From NCBI GenBank assembly GCA_015680905.1, contig CM027378.1:10521001-10585000 (forward strand): a stretch of 64,000 nt of DNA. The letters are read 5' to 3'. The stretch's first letter is position 1, and each line of letters begins with the position of its first letter. Both the position numbers and the translations under genes were made by a program. The notes beneath the pieces are model-generated. The model saw only the letters and a program-made list of their open reading frames with translations, had not been told where the DNA came from and did no database searches. Below are positions 44,383 through 55,191 of this stretch, one piece after another. The stretch comes from Coptis chinensis (Eukaryota > Streptophyta > Magnoliopsida > Ranunculales > Ranunculaceae).

Positions 44383-46168
44383 TTAACCCCTCGTCTCTAT
44401 AGGTTTCAAGATATCGTTATAGGGGGCAGATCTAGGACTCCCAAAATAATGCCTGAAAACAATTGAAATAAAAGGTTGAGTACTCCTAGAGTGATCACTA
44501 CTTTATAAATAAAGGTAAATCTATATAGCATAACTTTATTCTTGGATTTGTGAGATCAGTGAACTCTTACCCCAACCAGTCTCTATCTCTGAAAAATGTC
44601 GGACGATCCCCTGTGACATCGTCGTGGGTATATTTAAAGCCAGCTGGCCACTCTCCTCTAGGCATCTCCCTCACCATATGCTTCGTCGTTCTAATAGGGC
44701 CGTGATCAATCACTCTTCCTGCCATTGTTGGCTCTGGGGCGGCATTCGGACCCCCGTAATACCTGAAAACATACAGTCATCCTCATGAGATGTGATGTAA
44801 ATTGGTTGGTGTACAAACATGTGAACAAATTAAAAATGAGTTGGTTGTTGGACAATGAACTCTTACTCGTTGAGATCCCCGAACCTTGTTGTGAGATCGC
44901 CAGTGAGATCGTGGTAGGTTTCTTTTATGGGTGCAGCTATTTCTTCTGCCATACGCTTAGTGTTTTCTATAATAACATGATCGTGTACACTTCCCGAAGC
45001 GGGGTTCCCTTTATCAGCGTTGCTTGATTTACCAGGCTTGGTTCTTGAAAACCAGTGAACAGGTTTATGGGAGGCTGGCTGTGGGGCGGCGTGAGGACTT
45101 CCATAGTACCTGAAAACGAGTAAAATCAATAATAAAAAAGTAAATGTCTTGTATAAAAACAATTAACTTTCCTTTTACTTAATGATTCTTGGCGAATATT
45201 GAGCTCTTATTACCCAGCCATATCTCCAAATGATGCCGTGAGATCGCCTGTGACATCGTTGAAGCCATGTTTTATGGGTGCAGTCAACTCCATTGCCATA
45301 CGCTTTGTGGTTGATATGGGCTCGGTAGCATGACCACTCTTTCTTTCTGGCAGGTGTTTAGCGATATCCTTCCCTGTGCTGGTAGCATCGTCGTTTGATT
45401 TACCATGCTTGGTTTTTTCATGATGATGGTGGTGTTGAGATTTATGGGGGGCTGGGGCAGCATGAGGACTCCCATGAAACCTAAAACAGTTAATGTTAGT
45501 AAATAATACTCATTAAGTAGTGTAAATAAACACTTAAAATAAGACGTACAAGAAATCTTTTCGAATTCTTAATCAGTGATCAGCTCTTACCTGAACCTTG
45601 TTGTGAGATCCCCTGTGACATCGTCGTAGGTGTGTTTTAGTGGTGCAGACTTTTCTTTTGCCACAGGCTCAGTGGTTATTACAGGGTCATCGGTGTTATC
45701 CTTTTTATTTTGTTTGGCATGGTTTTGTTTACCATCATACATGGTTCTTCCACCGTTGTTACCTGTACCAAACATGGTCCCTGCAGCATGATTCAACTTA
45801 TCCTTCAGTGTTCCCATTGCGTCATTAGTTTTATCCTTAACAGTTCCTGCTGCATTACTCGTTTTATCCTTGACGCTTTGTCCAGCTTCCTTCGCTTTAT
45901 GTTTTACAGTTCCAGCAGCACGATTTGCTTGGTCCTTCACAGTTTCTGCAGCATTGTTCGCTCCGTCCTTCACACTATCTGCTGCATTGCTTGCTTTCTC
46001 CTTCAAAGTTTCAGAAGAATGTTTTTCCGTACCCTTCTTGGATCCCATAGGATTGTAAACGTGATTCCTTACATCTTCCATATGGGCATCATAACGGACA
46101 CAATAAATCGACTCAATCCACAATGCCAATGTCAATGACAAGAGCAGAAACGCCACTCCTTTTGCCAT
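44383..46168 (-). CDS. gene B: secreted modular LEA-like protein, 5 exons, 449 aa
   Basis: Exons on the minus strand are 46168-45591, 45480-45214, 45109-44867, 44762-44571 and 44452-44383. All junctions are GT-AG, all four introns are phase 2 and 104-118 nt, and exons 2-4 are multiples of three (267, 243 and 192 nt). Residues 1 to about 23 form a signal peptide. Residues 54-130 are seven consecutive 11-residue LEA group-3-like units, for example SVKDKTSNAAG and TVKDKTNDAMG. Exons 2-5 open with variants of (Y/F/H)xG(S/G)PxxAP. Exons 1-4 end with variants of DVTGDLTTRFGD, while exon 4 reads DVTGDRPTFF. Exon 5 is a short tail ending IETRG. Gene A (10594-12099) is a paralogue on the same strand, with three LEA units and a Gly/Ser tail instead. 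Signal peptide plus LEA repeats suggests an ER or apoplastic hydrophilin; this is inferred. Confidence 0.87.
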
Positions 46169-46278
46169 TTTTTTTCCTTATTTCAATTCAATAAGTACCA
46201 GAGTACAATAACAGCGTCAATAAGTGTTTGTGTTAAGTTTGCAATCTTTGATATAAAAAGTGGAGACAAGATCTTCTA

Positions 46279-46374
46279 TTTATATAGAGAAATGTGGGTA
46301 TTGTGGTGTGACTTTCAGGTGTCTGTCTGAGTAATTTGCGGACCCATATTAGTTGCCGAGATTTGTGAATGTCC
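46279..46374 (-). promoter_or_regulatory. gene B promoter: TATA box and conserved block
   Basis: A TATATAAA box on the minus strand lies at 46286-46279, about 110 bp upstream of the ATG. The 22-nt block shared with gene A (plus-strand core CCGAGATTTGTGAATG) lies at 46353-46374, 67 bp beyond the TATA box compared with 46 bp in gene A. Confidence 0.65.
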
Positions 46375-47163
46375 TAACATTTTGTTCTGTTTTCATCCAT
46401 TGTTTTGAGACCATTTCTAGTTCTTTGAATTTGGCAATGCCAATAATTTCTTCTATAACAACGCCACTAGTTAAATAGCACATCTATGGGGCCGTTTGGG
46501 AACCATAATATGTATAAATAGTTGTGTTTTCAAAATCAATTCTAACTTAATTAGATTTGAGATAAACCCTTATGGTGAAATTATACCCAACAACCAAATA
46601 CAAATCAATTTTTGATTTATTAAAAAAACCAAAAAGAGAGAGAGAAAAATACCAAAAAGCAAAAAAGATTAAAATATATATGGTAAGTCATTCCAAGAGG
46701 AAAGCTCCATAATTTTGTTTCTCATTCTTTAAATCATTTTTTTTTTGTTTATGTTTTAATGGATTATCTCATTTTGAGAATGAGATAATATGTTTTTAAA
46801 TTTTTTTTACCAATCAACTTTTTTTATATCCAAAATCAATTATACGACTCATAATAAATTTTTTGTCATAGAATGGATTATCATAATGGTTGGCAAATTG
46901 CCCCTATTTATAGTTCTATACACAGGTTAGCACTAGTTAAGTGTGAGCCCATAAGCAATATTTTGGCCCGTAAACTAAATATCTCAAGTATTGTGCATGG
47001 ACCCATTGAGAATTAACCATGATAGTTTAATTGGGCACTCATCAAATTGGATTGGGCAACCGCCCCCTCTAAAAAAAAGAAATTTTACAAGTTTGCCATA
47101 TTACAAGTTTGTCATAAAAACCCGGGCCCAACAACCAATTCAACTGGTCTCGCCATAACGAAA
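46375..47163. other. intergenic upstream of gene B
   Basis: AT-rich and without a gene. The left boundary of the MULE that follows was sought here and not found. Confidence 0.35.
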
Positions 47164-47420
47164 CCCTCGGGTCGTTTGAGTGTACATTTAAACGGTACCA
47201 ATATATTGTTTGAGTGTACACTCAAATGATACTACCATGCCGTTCCATTGTACATGCACGCGATCCCCCAGAATCATTTGAGAATTGGCTCTCTGGATTC
47301 TCCATGGAACGGTCTGAGCGTGCCGTTTGAGTGTATACTCAAACGGTACCACCATATCGTTTGAGTATACACTCAAACGGCTTGCACATATCGTTTGAGT
47401 GTACACTCAAATGGCTTGGC
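47164..47420. repeat. array of TTTGAGTGTACACTCAAA palindromes
   Basis: At least four near-perfect palindromes of 18-24 bp (around 47209, 47323, 47359 and 47392) plus half-sites (near 47173). They are variants of CGTTTGAGTGTACACTCAAACG spaced about 33-115 bp apart. Related CGTTTGAG/ACGGTCTGA words recur at 49200-49245 and 52560-52790 around the MULE coding region, so this may be its subterminal region. Confidence 0.75.
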
Positions 47421-47905
47421 CATATCATTTGAGACAGAGCTCTCTGTTTTTTCTATAGAACGGTCTGACCATGTCGTTCGGTATCAGATGCAAGCAGTAC
47501 CGTTGGGTTGTTTGGGGCTTCTATGGGAGAGTCGTTTGGACTAAAGTAATTGAGAAATTCTAAACCAAGGAAATTCCTGATTAACCAATGATTAGCCCGA
47601 TTAGCCAATAACAATTGATTACATAAACACCAATTACAATTTTCTTATACATAAACAACGAACACTTTTCTTATAATACAAATCATTAATCGATTATAAT
47701 TGTACAATAATTTATTTAAGCAATGATTTGCAAATTTGAATTAGTAATGATCAATAATCAACACATCCCAATTGAATTATCAATATTGAAATCCGATTTA
47801 AAAAATTGGGTTAGGAACAACACAATCAGTTACACCAGCACAATTACATGCACTTTGCACTCTTTATCTATTATGACATAGTATATATATAACCAAGTTA
47901 AAACA
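47421..47905. other. non-coding, probable MULE subterminal sequence
   Basis: AT-rich, with two ACGGTCTGA-type words near 47460 and no gene. Confidence 0.3.
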
Positions 47906-47995
47906 TGTAATCAGACATGTCAAAATCTAAAATAATGTAATCAGACATGCTAAAATCTAAAATAATGTAATCAAACATGCCAAAATCTAAAATAA
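47906..47995. repeat. 30-bp tandem repeat, three copies
   Basis: Copies start TGTAATCA(G/A)ACATG at 47906, 47936 and 47966 and each ends AAAATCTAAAATAA. Confidence 0.85.
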
Positions 47996-48580
47996 TAATT
48001 TGTTTTATATCTAAACTTGTTATTTTTCATTTTTTTTTTTTTTCAATTGTGAATCATAAACTAGTTTGGGGTTTGGGGTTTAGGGTTTACAAATTTCGTA
48101 CCAATATATTTCACTCAATTATTCGAAATAATAATTTGTCTTATATCTAAACTTGTTATTTTTCATTTTCTTTTTGAAATTGTGAATCATAAACTAGTTT
48201 GGGGTTTGGGGTTTAGGGTTTAGAGTTCAGGGTTTATAAATTTCGTACCAACATATTTTACTCAATTATTCGAAATAATAATTTATTTTATATTTAAACT
48301 TGTTATTTTTTATTTTTTTTTTCAAATTGTGAATCATAAACTAGTTTGGGGTTTGGGGTTTAGGGTACAGTTCAGGGTTTACAAATTTTGTACCGACATA
48401 AAAAATTTTAATTTCAAACATATTTCACTCAATTATCCAAATCTAAAATAATAATTTGTTTTATATCTAAACTTGTTATTTTCTATTTTTTTTTCAATTG
48501 TGAATAATAAATTAGTTTGGGGTTTAGGGTTTAGGGTTTACAAACATATTTCACTCAATTATTCAAAATATATCAAAATT
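47990..48580. repeat. four-copy 136-173-bp tandem repeat with telomere-like words
   Basis: Copies begin at about 47990, 48126, 48273 and 48446 with AAATAATAATTTGTTTTATA or a close variant. Each carries ACTTGTTATTTT, a T-run, AACTAGTTTGGGG and a GGGTTTAGGGTTTA segment that resembles the plant telomere repeat TTTAGGG, then CACTCAATTAT. The spacing grows to the right through small insertions. Confidence 0.8.
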
Positions 48581-48715
48581 TCAAATATCTCTACATAGAA
48601 TACTCAAGTTTCTCATTTACTCCTTACTCCTTTTTTTATACTCAATCAAATACTCAAGTTTCTCATTTACTCCTTACTATTTTCATACTCAATCAAAACC
48701 CAATCAAAATCCTAA

Positions 48716-51510
48716 ATGGAACACGAAGATGAAGAAGAAGCATTTGAGGTAATGTTTGAGGTGCAACAACAAATTAGAGAAGGAGAAAATAGAAGAAATG
48801 CTGAAGGTGAAGAACAACCAATAGAAAGTGAAGAAGTGACGAAAAATGTTGAAGGCGAAGGTGAAGAAGTTGAAGAAATAGAAAATGCGACTAGTCAAGC
48901 AAATGAGATGTCGAGAAATCGTCTACGACAAAGACAACCAAACCTAAATAATGAGGTAACACTTGATTAGAATGAATACAAAATATTTGATTGATTGAAG
49001 GAATGAATGAATCTACAAGAGAGCATTGATTAGAATGAATACAAAACACTTGATTGATTGAATGAATGAATGAATGCAAAACACTTGAATGAATGAATGA
49101 ATCAATCAATCAACAACATTTAGAACCCAATCCCAAACGACACCTATGGGTCATTTGGGGACTCTAGCAACCAACATGGACCCTCTATGGAACTATATGA
49201 TTTGGTCGTTTAGGGACCCTATTAGTCGATGTGGTTGGGTCGTTTGGACTAATAAATTTAGTGAGAAGTTTATTTTTTTTGGTAACTTTGAAATCCCTCA
49301 TTACACATTGTTTTAGACTATTGTTTTATTCTATATGTAGAATCCTTTGCTGCGATCCGAGAACCGATCTTCTACAAACTCGAATGACGTGGATTGTCAA
49401 CCGATTTTAAGTGATACAATAGAAATATTTATTACGGAAAAGTTATGATGGAGTAGGCATTGATTTTTTTTTTCTAAATATAATTTTATTAGTGTATTAA
49501 TAATAGTTGTTGTTTTTTATATGTTTAGGTCTTTTATACACGTAGCGAGGTAATTGGTTGGGTAACCGCTAGAGGAAAACAAGTTAATGTGGTTGTGGTA
49601 ATTGAAAAGTCATAGTATGCTAAGAGAATCCGAGTAGCAAGATTGAATTTGGCTTGCAAGTGTTCGGGTGTGTATCGGTCATACAAGAAGGAAGGCGAAG
49701 GGAAGGCTAATAAGAGAAAGTTGAAAACCAAGAAATCGAGATGTCTATTTAAGTTAAAATGTGTTTTCCAATGCGGCACTACCGATAGTTGGAAAATATA
49801 AGTTAGAAATGGTATTCATAACCATGTATTGGCGAAGACCCTTGAAGGACATGCATTTGCTACTCGTTTGACCGTTCCAGAGTTCGAGTACTTGTCAAAG
49901 ATGATTAAGTGTGGAATAAAGCCTAAACAAATTTTGGATTCCATTAAGAATAAGAATAAGTATCATGAAAACATATTTAGTATATCCAAAGTCTACACTG
50001 CAAGGCAGAAGGTGGGGAGATTGGATATGAACAGTCTCACGCAATTGCAGAGATTGCGTGAATTGTTAGCAAAAGAATATTATTTTGAGGAGTTAAGAGA
50101 GGATGAGAATACCAAGGAGATAACAAGGTTGTTATGGGCCCATCCAGAAGGTGTTAAGTTGGCTCGGACTTTTCCAATAGTTTTCTTGTTAGGTGGCTTT
50201 CCTTACAGTTTGTTGGGGTGAGTTCAACATGGAAGTTTTTCACTGTGTGTCAGGTGCTGCTTCAGTCTGAAACAACAGTCGACTATGAGTGGGCCCTGTG
50301 TTAGTTTAGTTGCTTGCTTGATAACGAAAGCCCATCCATGATCTTGTCTGATAGGGATTTGCCTTGATGAGTGCCGCTGATAAAGTTTTCCCTAACGCAC
50401 ACAAGTATCTATGTAGATGGCATATCGCTATGTACGTCATTTCAAAATATTACGATATTTTTCCAAACACACAACTTGTAGAAAAGACCTAGTTCTCATG
50501 GAATACTGTAGTCAAATCGAAGACAGAGGTTATTTTCCAGCGTAGATGGGATGCTTTGGAAAAATATTACAGGGTTAAGTACTCCAATTTTGTTAGTTAT
50601 TTGAGAGAGATTTGGTTTTCTCATAGGGATCGATTCGTATGTTGTTAGACTGACCAACACATTCACTTTGGGAGTACAATGACTAATAGAGTTGAAGGGT
50701 CTCATGCTTAGGTAAAATGTGTACTAGGAAATACAAATTGTCATGATTTTTTTAGTTGTTTAGCTTAATCCACCCGATTCTAGAGATCTAAATGTTCGAG
50801 ATTAGAGCTACCTTCGAGAGGAGTATGATTGTAACTCAACACCATCACCAGATTCTTTTGTTTAGTGAACTCAGAGGCCTTGTCTCACGCAAATATTTGG
50901 ACTTGCTATTTGAAGAAATAGACCCGCATAAAACGTGTTAAAGATGGAGAGATCAAGTGTTGGTGCTATTTACACACGAGCTATGGACTGCCATGTGCTC
51001 AAGAATTAATTGAGTTTGAAGAGCAAGAGTGGTTCATTCCTTTGACTGCTATCGACCATTTTTGGAAAACATTGCCTGCTTCTCCTAATGTGTTAGTGGG
51101 TGTTGTTCTCGATGTTAGACCTTCGATGGACTTGTTCATGAAAAGGTTTGCAATGGTTTCTAAAGAAAAGTAGAGGGCTATGATTAGAAAGCTTATGGAG
51201 ATTGCCGTACAAGAAAGTACATGGCTAGTACCGCCTCGTGAGGAAGCAAAAACCAAAGGTCAGCTGAAAGGTAGCTGCAAGAGAAAGCTTCCAATTGGAG
51301 ATGAGAACTCTTCAAAGCGAGATCCATCTCATTTTGAACATTCTCAATGTGACCATAAGGAGTGGGTCTCGTCACAAAAAAATACTACGCCTACCCAAAA
51401 CACCCACACCACACCAAGAAATAAGCTTTCTCCAAAAATACCATCCCAAAACACCCATACCACAACAAGAAAGAAGCCTTCTCTAAAAACAACCACCTAA
51501 AACACTCACA
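48716..51510 (+). pseudogene. FAR1-type / MULE transposase relic
   Basis: This is the coding region of a decayed Mutator-like transposon. An acidic first segment (48716-48970, MEHEDEEEAFEV) is followed, from about 49530, by a FAR1-like DNA-binding region: SEVIGWVTARGKQ, VVVVIEKS, ACKCSGVYRS, CLFKLKCVFQCG and a WKI...NGIHNHVLA motif. Next, 49829-50221 is a 130-codon linker region. At about 50325-50440, across a frame change, the transposase core appears as MILSDRDL, ADKVFPNAHKYLCRWHIAM (the DRxL...VFPxxxHLLCxWHI motif of MULE transposases). The C-terminal LWTAMCSRI...WFIPLTAIDHFWKTLP segment follows near 50970-51080. The first catalytic Asp block is deleted or scrambled and there are over ten stops. 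The OTU domain at 51701 follows in the same direction, as in plant MULE proteins with an OTU tail. Confidence 0.75.
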
Positions 51511-51655
51511 CCACACCAAGAAAGAAGGATTCTCCAAAAACACCAACCCAAAACACCCACACCACACCAAGAAAAAAGGCTTCTCCAAAAACACCAAAAA
51601 CAACCACACCAAGAAATAAAGCTTCTCCAAAAACAACCACACCACGTAATATGAA
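51393..51655 (+). repeat. minisatellite in the transposase-OTU linker
   Basis: About five imperfect units of roughly 51-54 bp with CACACCA(C)ACCAAGAAA and CTTCTCCAAAAACACCA words. They encode a repeated THTTPRKKxSPKTP peptide. Opposite-strand frames are artefacts. Confidence 0.8.
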
Positions 51656-51700
51656 AGATGGGGTGACTTTGGAAAGACGAGGGATCCTAAGGATTATGGG

Positions 51701-52315
51701 TTGGATATTCCTAAAGAAATGCACAAATATATTGTTAGAGTCAATGACCCTGTCGGCGATGGCAACTACGGTTATAGAGCTTTATGCATTGCATTAGGAA
51801 GAAGTCAAAAAGATTGGCCGCATATGAGAAAGGACTTGTACCAAGAGCTTATTGGCCACCTCCCCCTTTATTATACTTTGTACAGTCAAAATGAGGTTGT
51901 TTATGTAAAGAAAACAATCCCACATGAAGAAAGTTATGCACCCTTAAATAAGTAAATGAGCATGCCCTTTGTTAGATACCTATTTGCTTCAAGATTTAAT
52001 GTTGTCCTCCTACATTTAGGAAGTCGTCTGTGCTACCATATCATGTTGCTGAAAGCCCAAGCAAATCTTGAGAGAGTGAAAAAAGTGTTGGGTAGTGCAT
52101 ATGTTGGTGGAAATCATTTTGTCAATGTTGAACTTGTTGAAGATTGTCCGGTTCCTCCAGTAATGCGCCAATGGCTTAGAGCTCAATATGATATTACTGA
52201 AATTTGGAATTCGGCATTCACAGCAAAGCAATTGCAATTTATGGAATTGAACATTCTCAATCTAATATGGGAAGGCGAGCCCGTTAAAGACCCAACAGTA
52301 CATGTTATCGACTAA
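51701..52315 (+). pseudogene. OTU-type cysteine protease domain relic
   Basis: Two frames in the same phase, 51701-51955 and 51956-52315, are separated by one TAA. The first gives YIVRVNDPVGDGNYGYRALC, the OTU active-site loop (usual DGNCGYRA), with the catalytic Cys replaced by Tyr (TAC). It then gives DWPHMRKDLYQELIGHL. The second gives MSMPFVRYLFASRFNVV (after a WM-type position now a stop) and HFVNVELVEDCPVPPV, the catalytic His block. The OTU fold is a deubiquitinase domain and in plants is also found in transposon-encoded MULE proteins. Position and spacing after the transposase relic suggest it was the C-terminal domain of the same protein. Without the Cys it cannot be an active protease. 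Confidence 0.75.
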
Positions 52316-52800
52316 GTTGTTCGTATGTTGTAGATATAATATTTTGATATAATTTGTAAATTCATTTTGATGTAATTTGGAACAAGTGTAATTTTATTTT
52401 ATTTTTATGTTATTTGGAAATAATATTTGGGCTTTTATTTGATTTGGAAATCGAGTGATTGACTAAGTTGATTCGGACGGAAATCGAGTGATCGACTAAG
52501 TTGTACAATGTTGTCAATATGATATTTTGATGTAATTTGGAATAAATGTAATTTGATTTTACCCCAAACGACATGGTGAAGTCATTTAGGCTTCAAACCA
52601 AACGGTCTGAACTGGTCGTTTGACCTTTGAACCAAACGGTTTGAGCAGGTCGTTTGAGATAGAACCCTCTGTTTTTTTTTCATGAAACGATCTGAATGGG
52701 TCATTTGGGAATTCAAAGGAACGATGTGGCTAGGTCGTTTGAGCATTCAAGGGGACGACATGTATGGCTGGATCGTTTGGACAAAAAAAATTAGAATTTC
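52316..52800. repeat. non-coding region with CGTTTGA words, related to 47164-47520
   Basis: Downstream of the OTU region. From 52560 to 52790 it repeats AACGGTCTGA, GTCGTTTGA and CTCTGTTTTTT words in the same order as 47420-47530 (both have GTTTGAGA(C/T)AGA then CTCTCTG/CCTCTG, then a T-run). TGATGTAATTTGGAA-type words at 52367 and 52527 are another local direct repeat. Confidence 0.6.
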
Positions 52801-53090
52801 ATTTGTTTTTACAACACTTTCATATCCAAAAAACAAACAAATTCCACTTTCAAAACATCAAATTTATATACCAAACATCAAATTCATATACACTTTCAAA
52901 TTCATTTCAAAACATCAAATTCCATTTCAAACCATCAAATTCATTTCCACATCCACTTTCATTTCCAATACCTCAAATTCATTATCAAATTGGATTCCAA
53001 CACAACAAATTTATTTCCACATCAAATTCAATTCGAATACATCAAATTCCACTTCAAAATACATCAAATTCAAAAATACATAAATTACAT
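52797..53090. repeat. CATCAAATTC-rich tract almost free of G
   Basis: Nearly 300 bp of degenerate CATCAAATTC(A/C) repeats with only about three G residues on the plus strand. It sits between the convergent OTU and PMD coding regions. The 131-133-codon frames across it are composition artefacts. Confidence 0.75.
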
Positions 53091-53268
53091 CAAAATCGGA
53101 AGCCGCATTCAAAAATCAATTATGATAACTGTACCGCCCACCACTGTACTTGCACCTAGTTAAGTTGTACGCCTCCTCGAACAAGGACCTTGTTTCTTTG
53201 GGAATATTATTCCCACCCAATTGCAGACCTCTCTCTAGCAAGTGACTCGTTTCATCGATGACGTTGTT

Positions 53269-53990
53269 CTATCGAAATAATAATGCAAAACAATTATTAA
53301 TTATCGTTTTGAAAGACCGTAACCAAAACACAATTAGAAAATCACAATACTCATAATCGGTGCACAAGTGGAAAGTGTATGCAGGGAGAAATGGATAGGA
53401 AGCCGCTCGGGATTTACCAATTGAATGTGAGAATGCCTCACATACAACTCCATGTAGTTTGGATAACACTCCCATGGATAAGTACAGATGGGTCCTTGAC
53501 TGTTGGGTTGGATCACGTGATTCTGCCAGGACTCCCAATATGCAGGTCCAACAATTGTCAATGTCCATTTCACTTCATACCTGCGTCTGACTACAGTCTT
53601 GGTCATCCAATTTGGTGTTCGAGGAGCTGCGGGTATAAACTGCACATGACCCAACTGACGCATGACACTTGCAGTGGCGTAAATCTCCACAACGTTAAAA
53701 AAGCAGATCACTCCCTCAAAAAAGGCAATGTCATCAACTGGGAGTATAGATCTGACATTATCATATCGTATGGACGCCAATCAACTTAAACAAAATAAAA
53801 TGTGTCATTAATCACATACTAAAATAATCAATTACTAAAAGAAAAATTAAAACAAACTAAAATACTTACATTGAACACCGTCATATCATTAATTATCGAT
53901 CGATAATACTGCAATGCATGACATGGGTTATCATAGTGCACAGTGCTAACTGTGTGTCTAAGAACACGCAACCCAGCCAACTACGAATGC
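53269..53990 (-). pseudogene. plant mobile domain (PMD) protein relic, C-terminal part
   Basis: On the minus strand, 53990-53870 encodes LRVLRHTVSTVHYDNP and LQYYRSIINDMTVFN, ending at a GTAAG donor. After a roughly 80-bp intron, 53794-53269 gives VDWRPYD. After a small frameshift from a GATAT/GATAA duplication come NVRSILP, FFNVVEIYATASVMRQLG and VQFIPAAP. This is the order of motifs in the aminotransferase-like plant mobile domain (PF10536; MAIN/MAIL-like): WxPY, then an E...xRVxRQFGxxQxIP block. The N-terminal part lies at 55192-55616 beyond an LTR insertion. PMD proteins occur as domesticated nuclear silencing factors and inside MULE and gypsy elements. The convergent MULE next door suggests a transposon-carried copy. 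Confidence 0.65.
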
Positions 53991-55191
53991 TATGGAAATA
54001 TGATTGTTTTGAATATAGATAAAGGATTAGAGGGGAATTGAATCCACCTCGAATCCAACTTAATAACCTAGTATAGATTCTTGTATCTCGATTCTTATGT
54101 TCTTACGGCAAGAAATTCGAGTTCTAATCCCTAGTGTTCATGACATTTCTACCGAGTACTAACTAGCATGTGAGGTCGTCCACCCATTCTCATGGCGAAT
54201 CACGACCGTCTAGATTGGAATAGATTCTACAATGCTTCTACACTATACCACCAAGTTTTCATCAAGGCTTCATCAACCCCTCTAATGGAGGTTTTAGCCT
54301 TGAATCATTCCGCAATCATTCCCATATGAATCTAAACTACACATATTATTAAGATTCGAAATTTACTAATCTAAACTAAACAATGATTAAATTCTAATTA
54401 ACAACTAAGAGATGGTAACCAATAATAATTAAAACTAGATCTAATAGATTGAAATAACAAAATTCGAAATTGCTAAAACAACTATTTTATTTATCTAATC
54501 AATCAAGAACAATGATTCAAAGACTTAATCTAAAACAAGAATTGAAAATGGAACTAAAGCTTAATTTAATTAATGAAAACAGATCTAGAATTATCTATAT
54601 TATTTTAGGTCTAACTAGCTACCATTAACAAAGAGCTAAACTTTGGTTTTTATACTTTCAGATCCAAAAATCGTGCATGGGATTGGAGCCATGTTTTGGG
54701 CCAGAGAATCAGGCCCAAAACCCAATTCTTTCAGTCCAAAAAGGCCTCTTCAGCTGCAGTTGGATTCCACAGACTTTTCATCCACTTTTGCTCATCTGAT
54801 TGGGTCAAGGCTTAGACCATTCGAAAGCTCTTTCCGAGCCGGTCGTTTTGACATAAGGTAGGCCCAATTCCGAGGTCTGAGTCCAAAGATACGGCTTTCG
54901 AAATTTCTGCTGACTTGTGTGCTGTTTCAGCCCATGTCGACTTTTCAGCTTTTGACCGAGCTTTAGGAAGGCTTTATCTTCTTGAATCTTGGCCTTTAAT
55001 CACGAAACTCCTTAGTAACCGACCTTTTCTCCTTTATCTCACTAAAGTGGCACATTTCTGCACATAATGGACTTTGAAGCCTGAAATGCATAAAAACACG
55101 TAATCAGTGTTAACTCTTAATTATTACTCACATAATTGGTCCAAAAGTATGACTGTTAAAGGGTTAAAACTACAGTTTTGGGCTCTTATCA
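53991..55191 (-). repeat. family 1 LTR (apparent solo LTR) inside the PMD gene
   Basis: In minus orientation it starts TGATAAGAGCCCAAAA at 55191, as does the LTR at 24679. It shares with it the GTCGTTTTGACATA, GGCCCAATTC, AGATACGG, GCATGTGAGG and CCCATTCTCAT regions. No PBS, gag or PPT adjoins it. The far end near 53991 is set by where PMD homology resumes; its exact terminus and target duplication are unresolved. Confidence 0.7.

Noticed and set aside
45640-46138. Long plus-strand frames opposite gene B exon 1
   Set aside because: They mirror the 11-mer repeats of gene B and have no independent coding signal.
47990-48580. Interstitial telomere
   Set aside because: The TTTAGGG-like words are short and spaced within a longer unit; there is no tandem (TTTAGGG)n array.
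51393-51655. CRISPR-like regular repeats
   Set aside because: The units are adjacent, with no unique spacers, in a eukaryotic genome; this is a coding minisatellite.
51391-51724. Minus-strand hydrophobic repeat frames
   Set aside because: They are the antisense of the TPRKKSPKT minisatellite.
52682-53159. Two frames of 131-133 codons
   Set aside because: They are open only because the tract is G-free and built of CATCAAATTC repeats.
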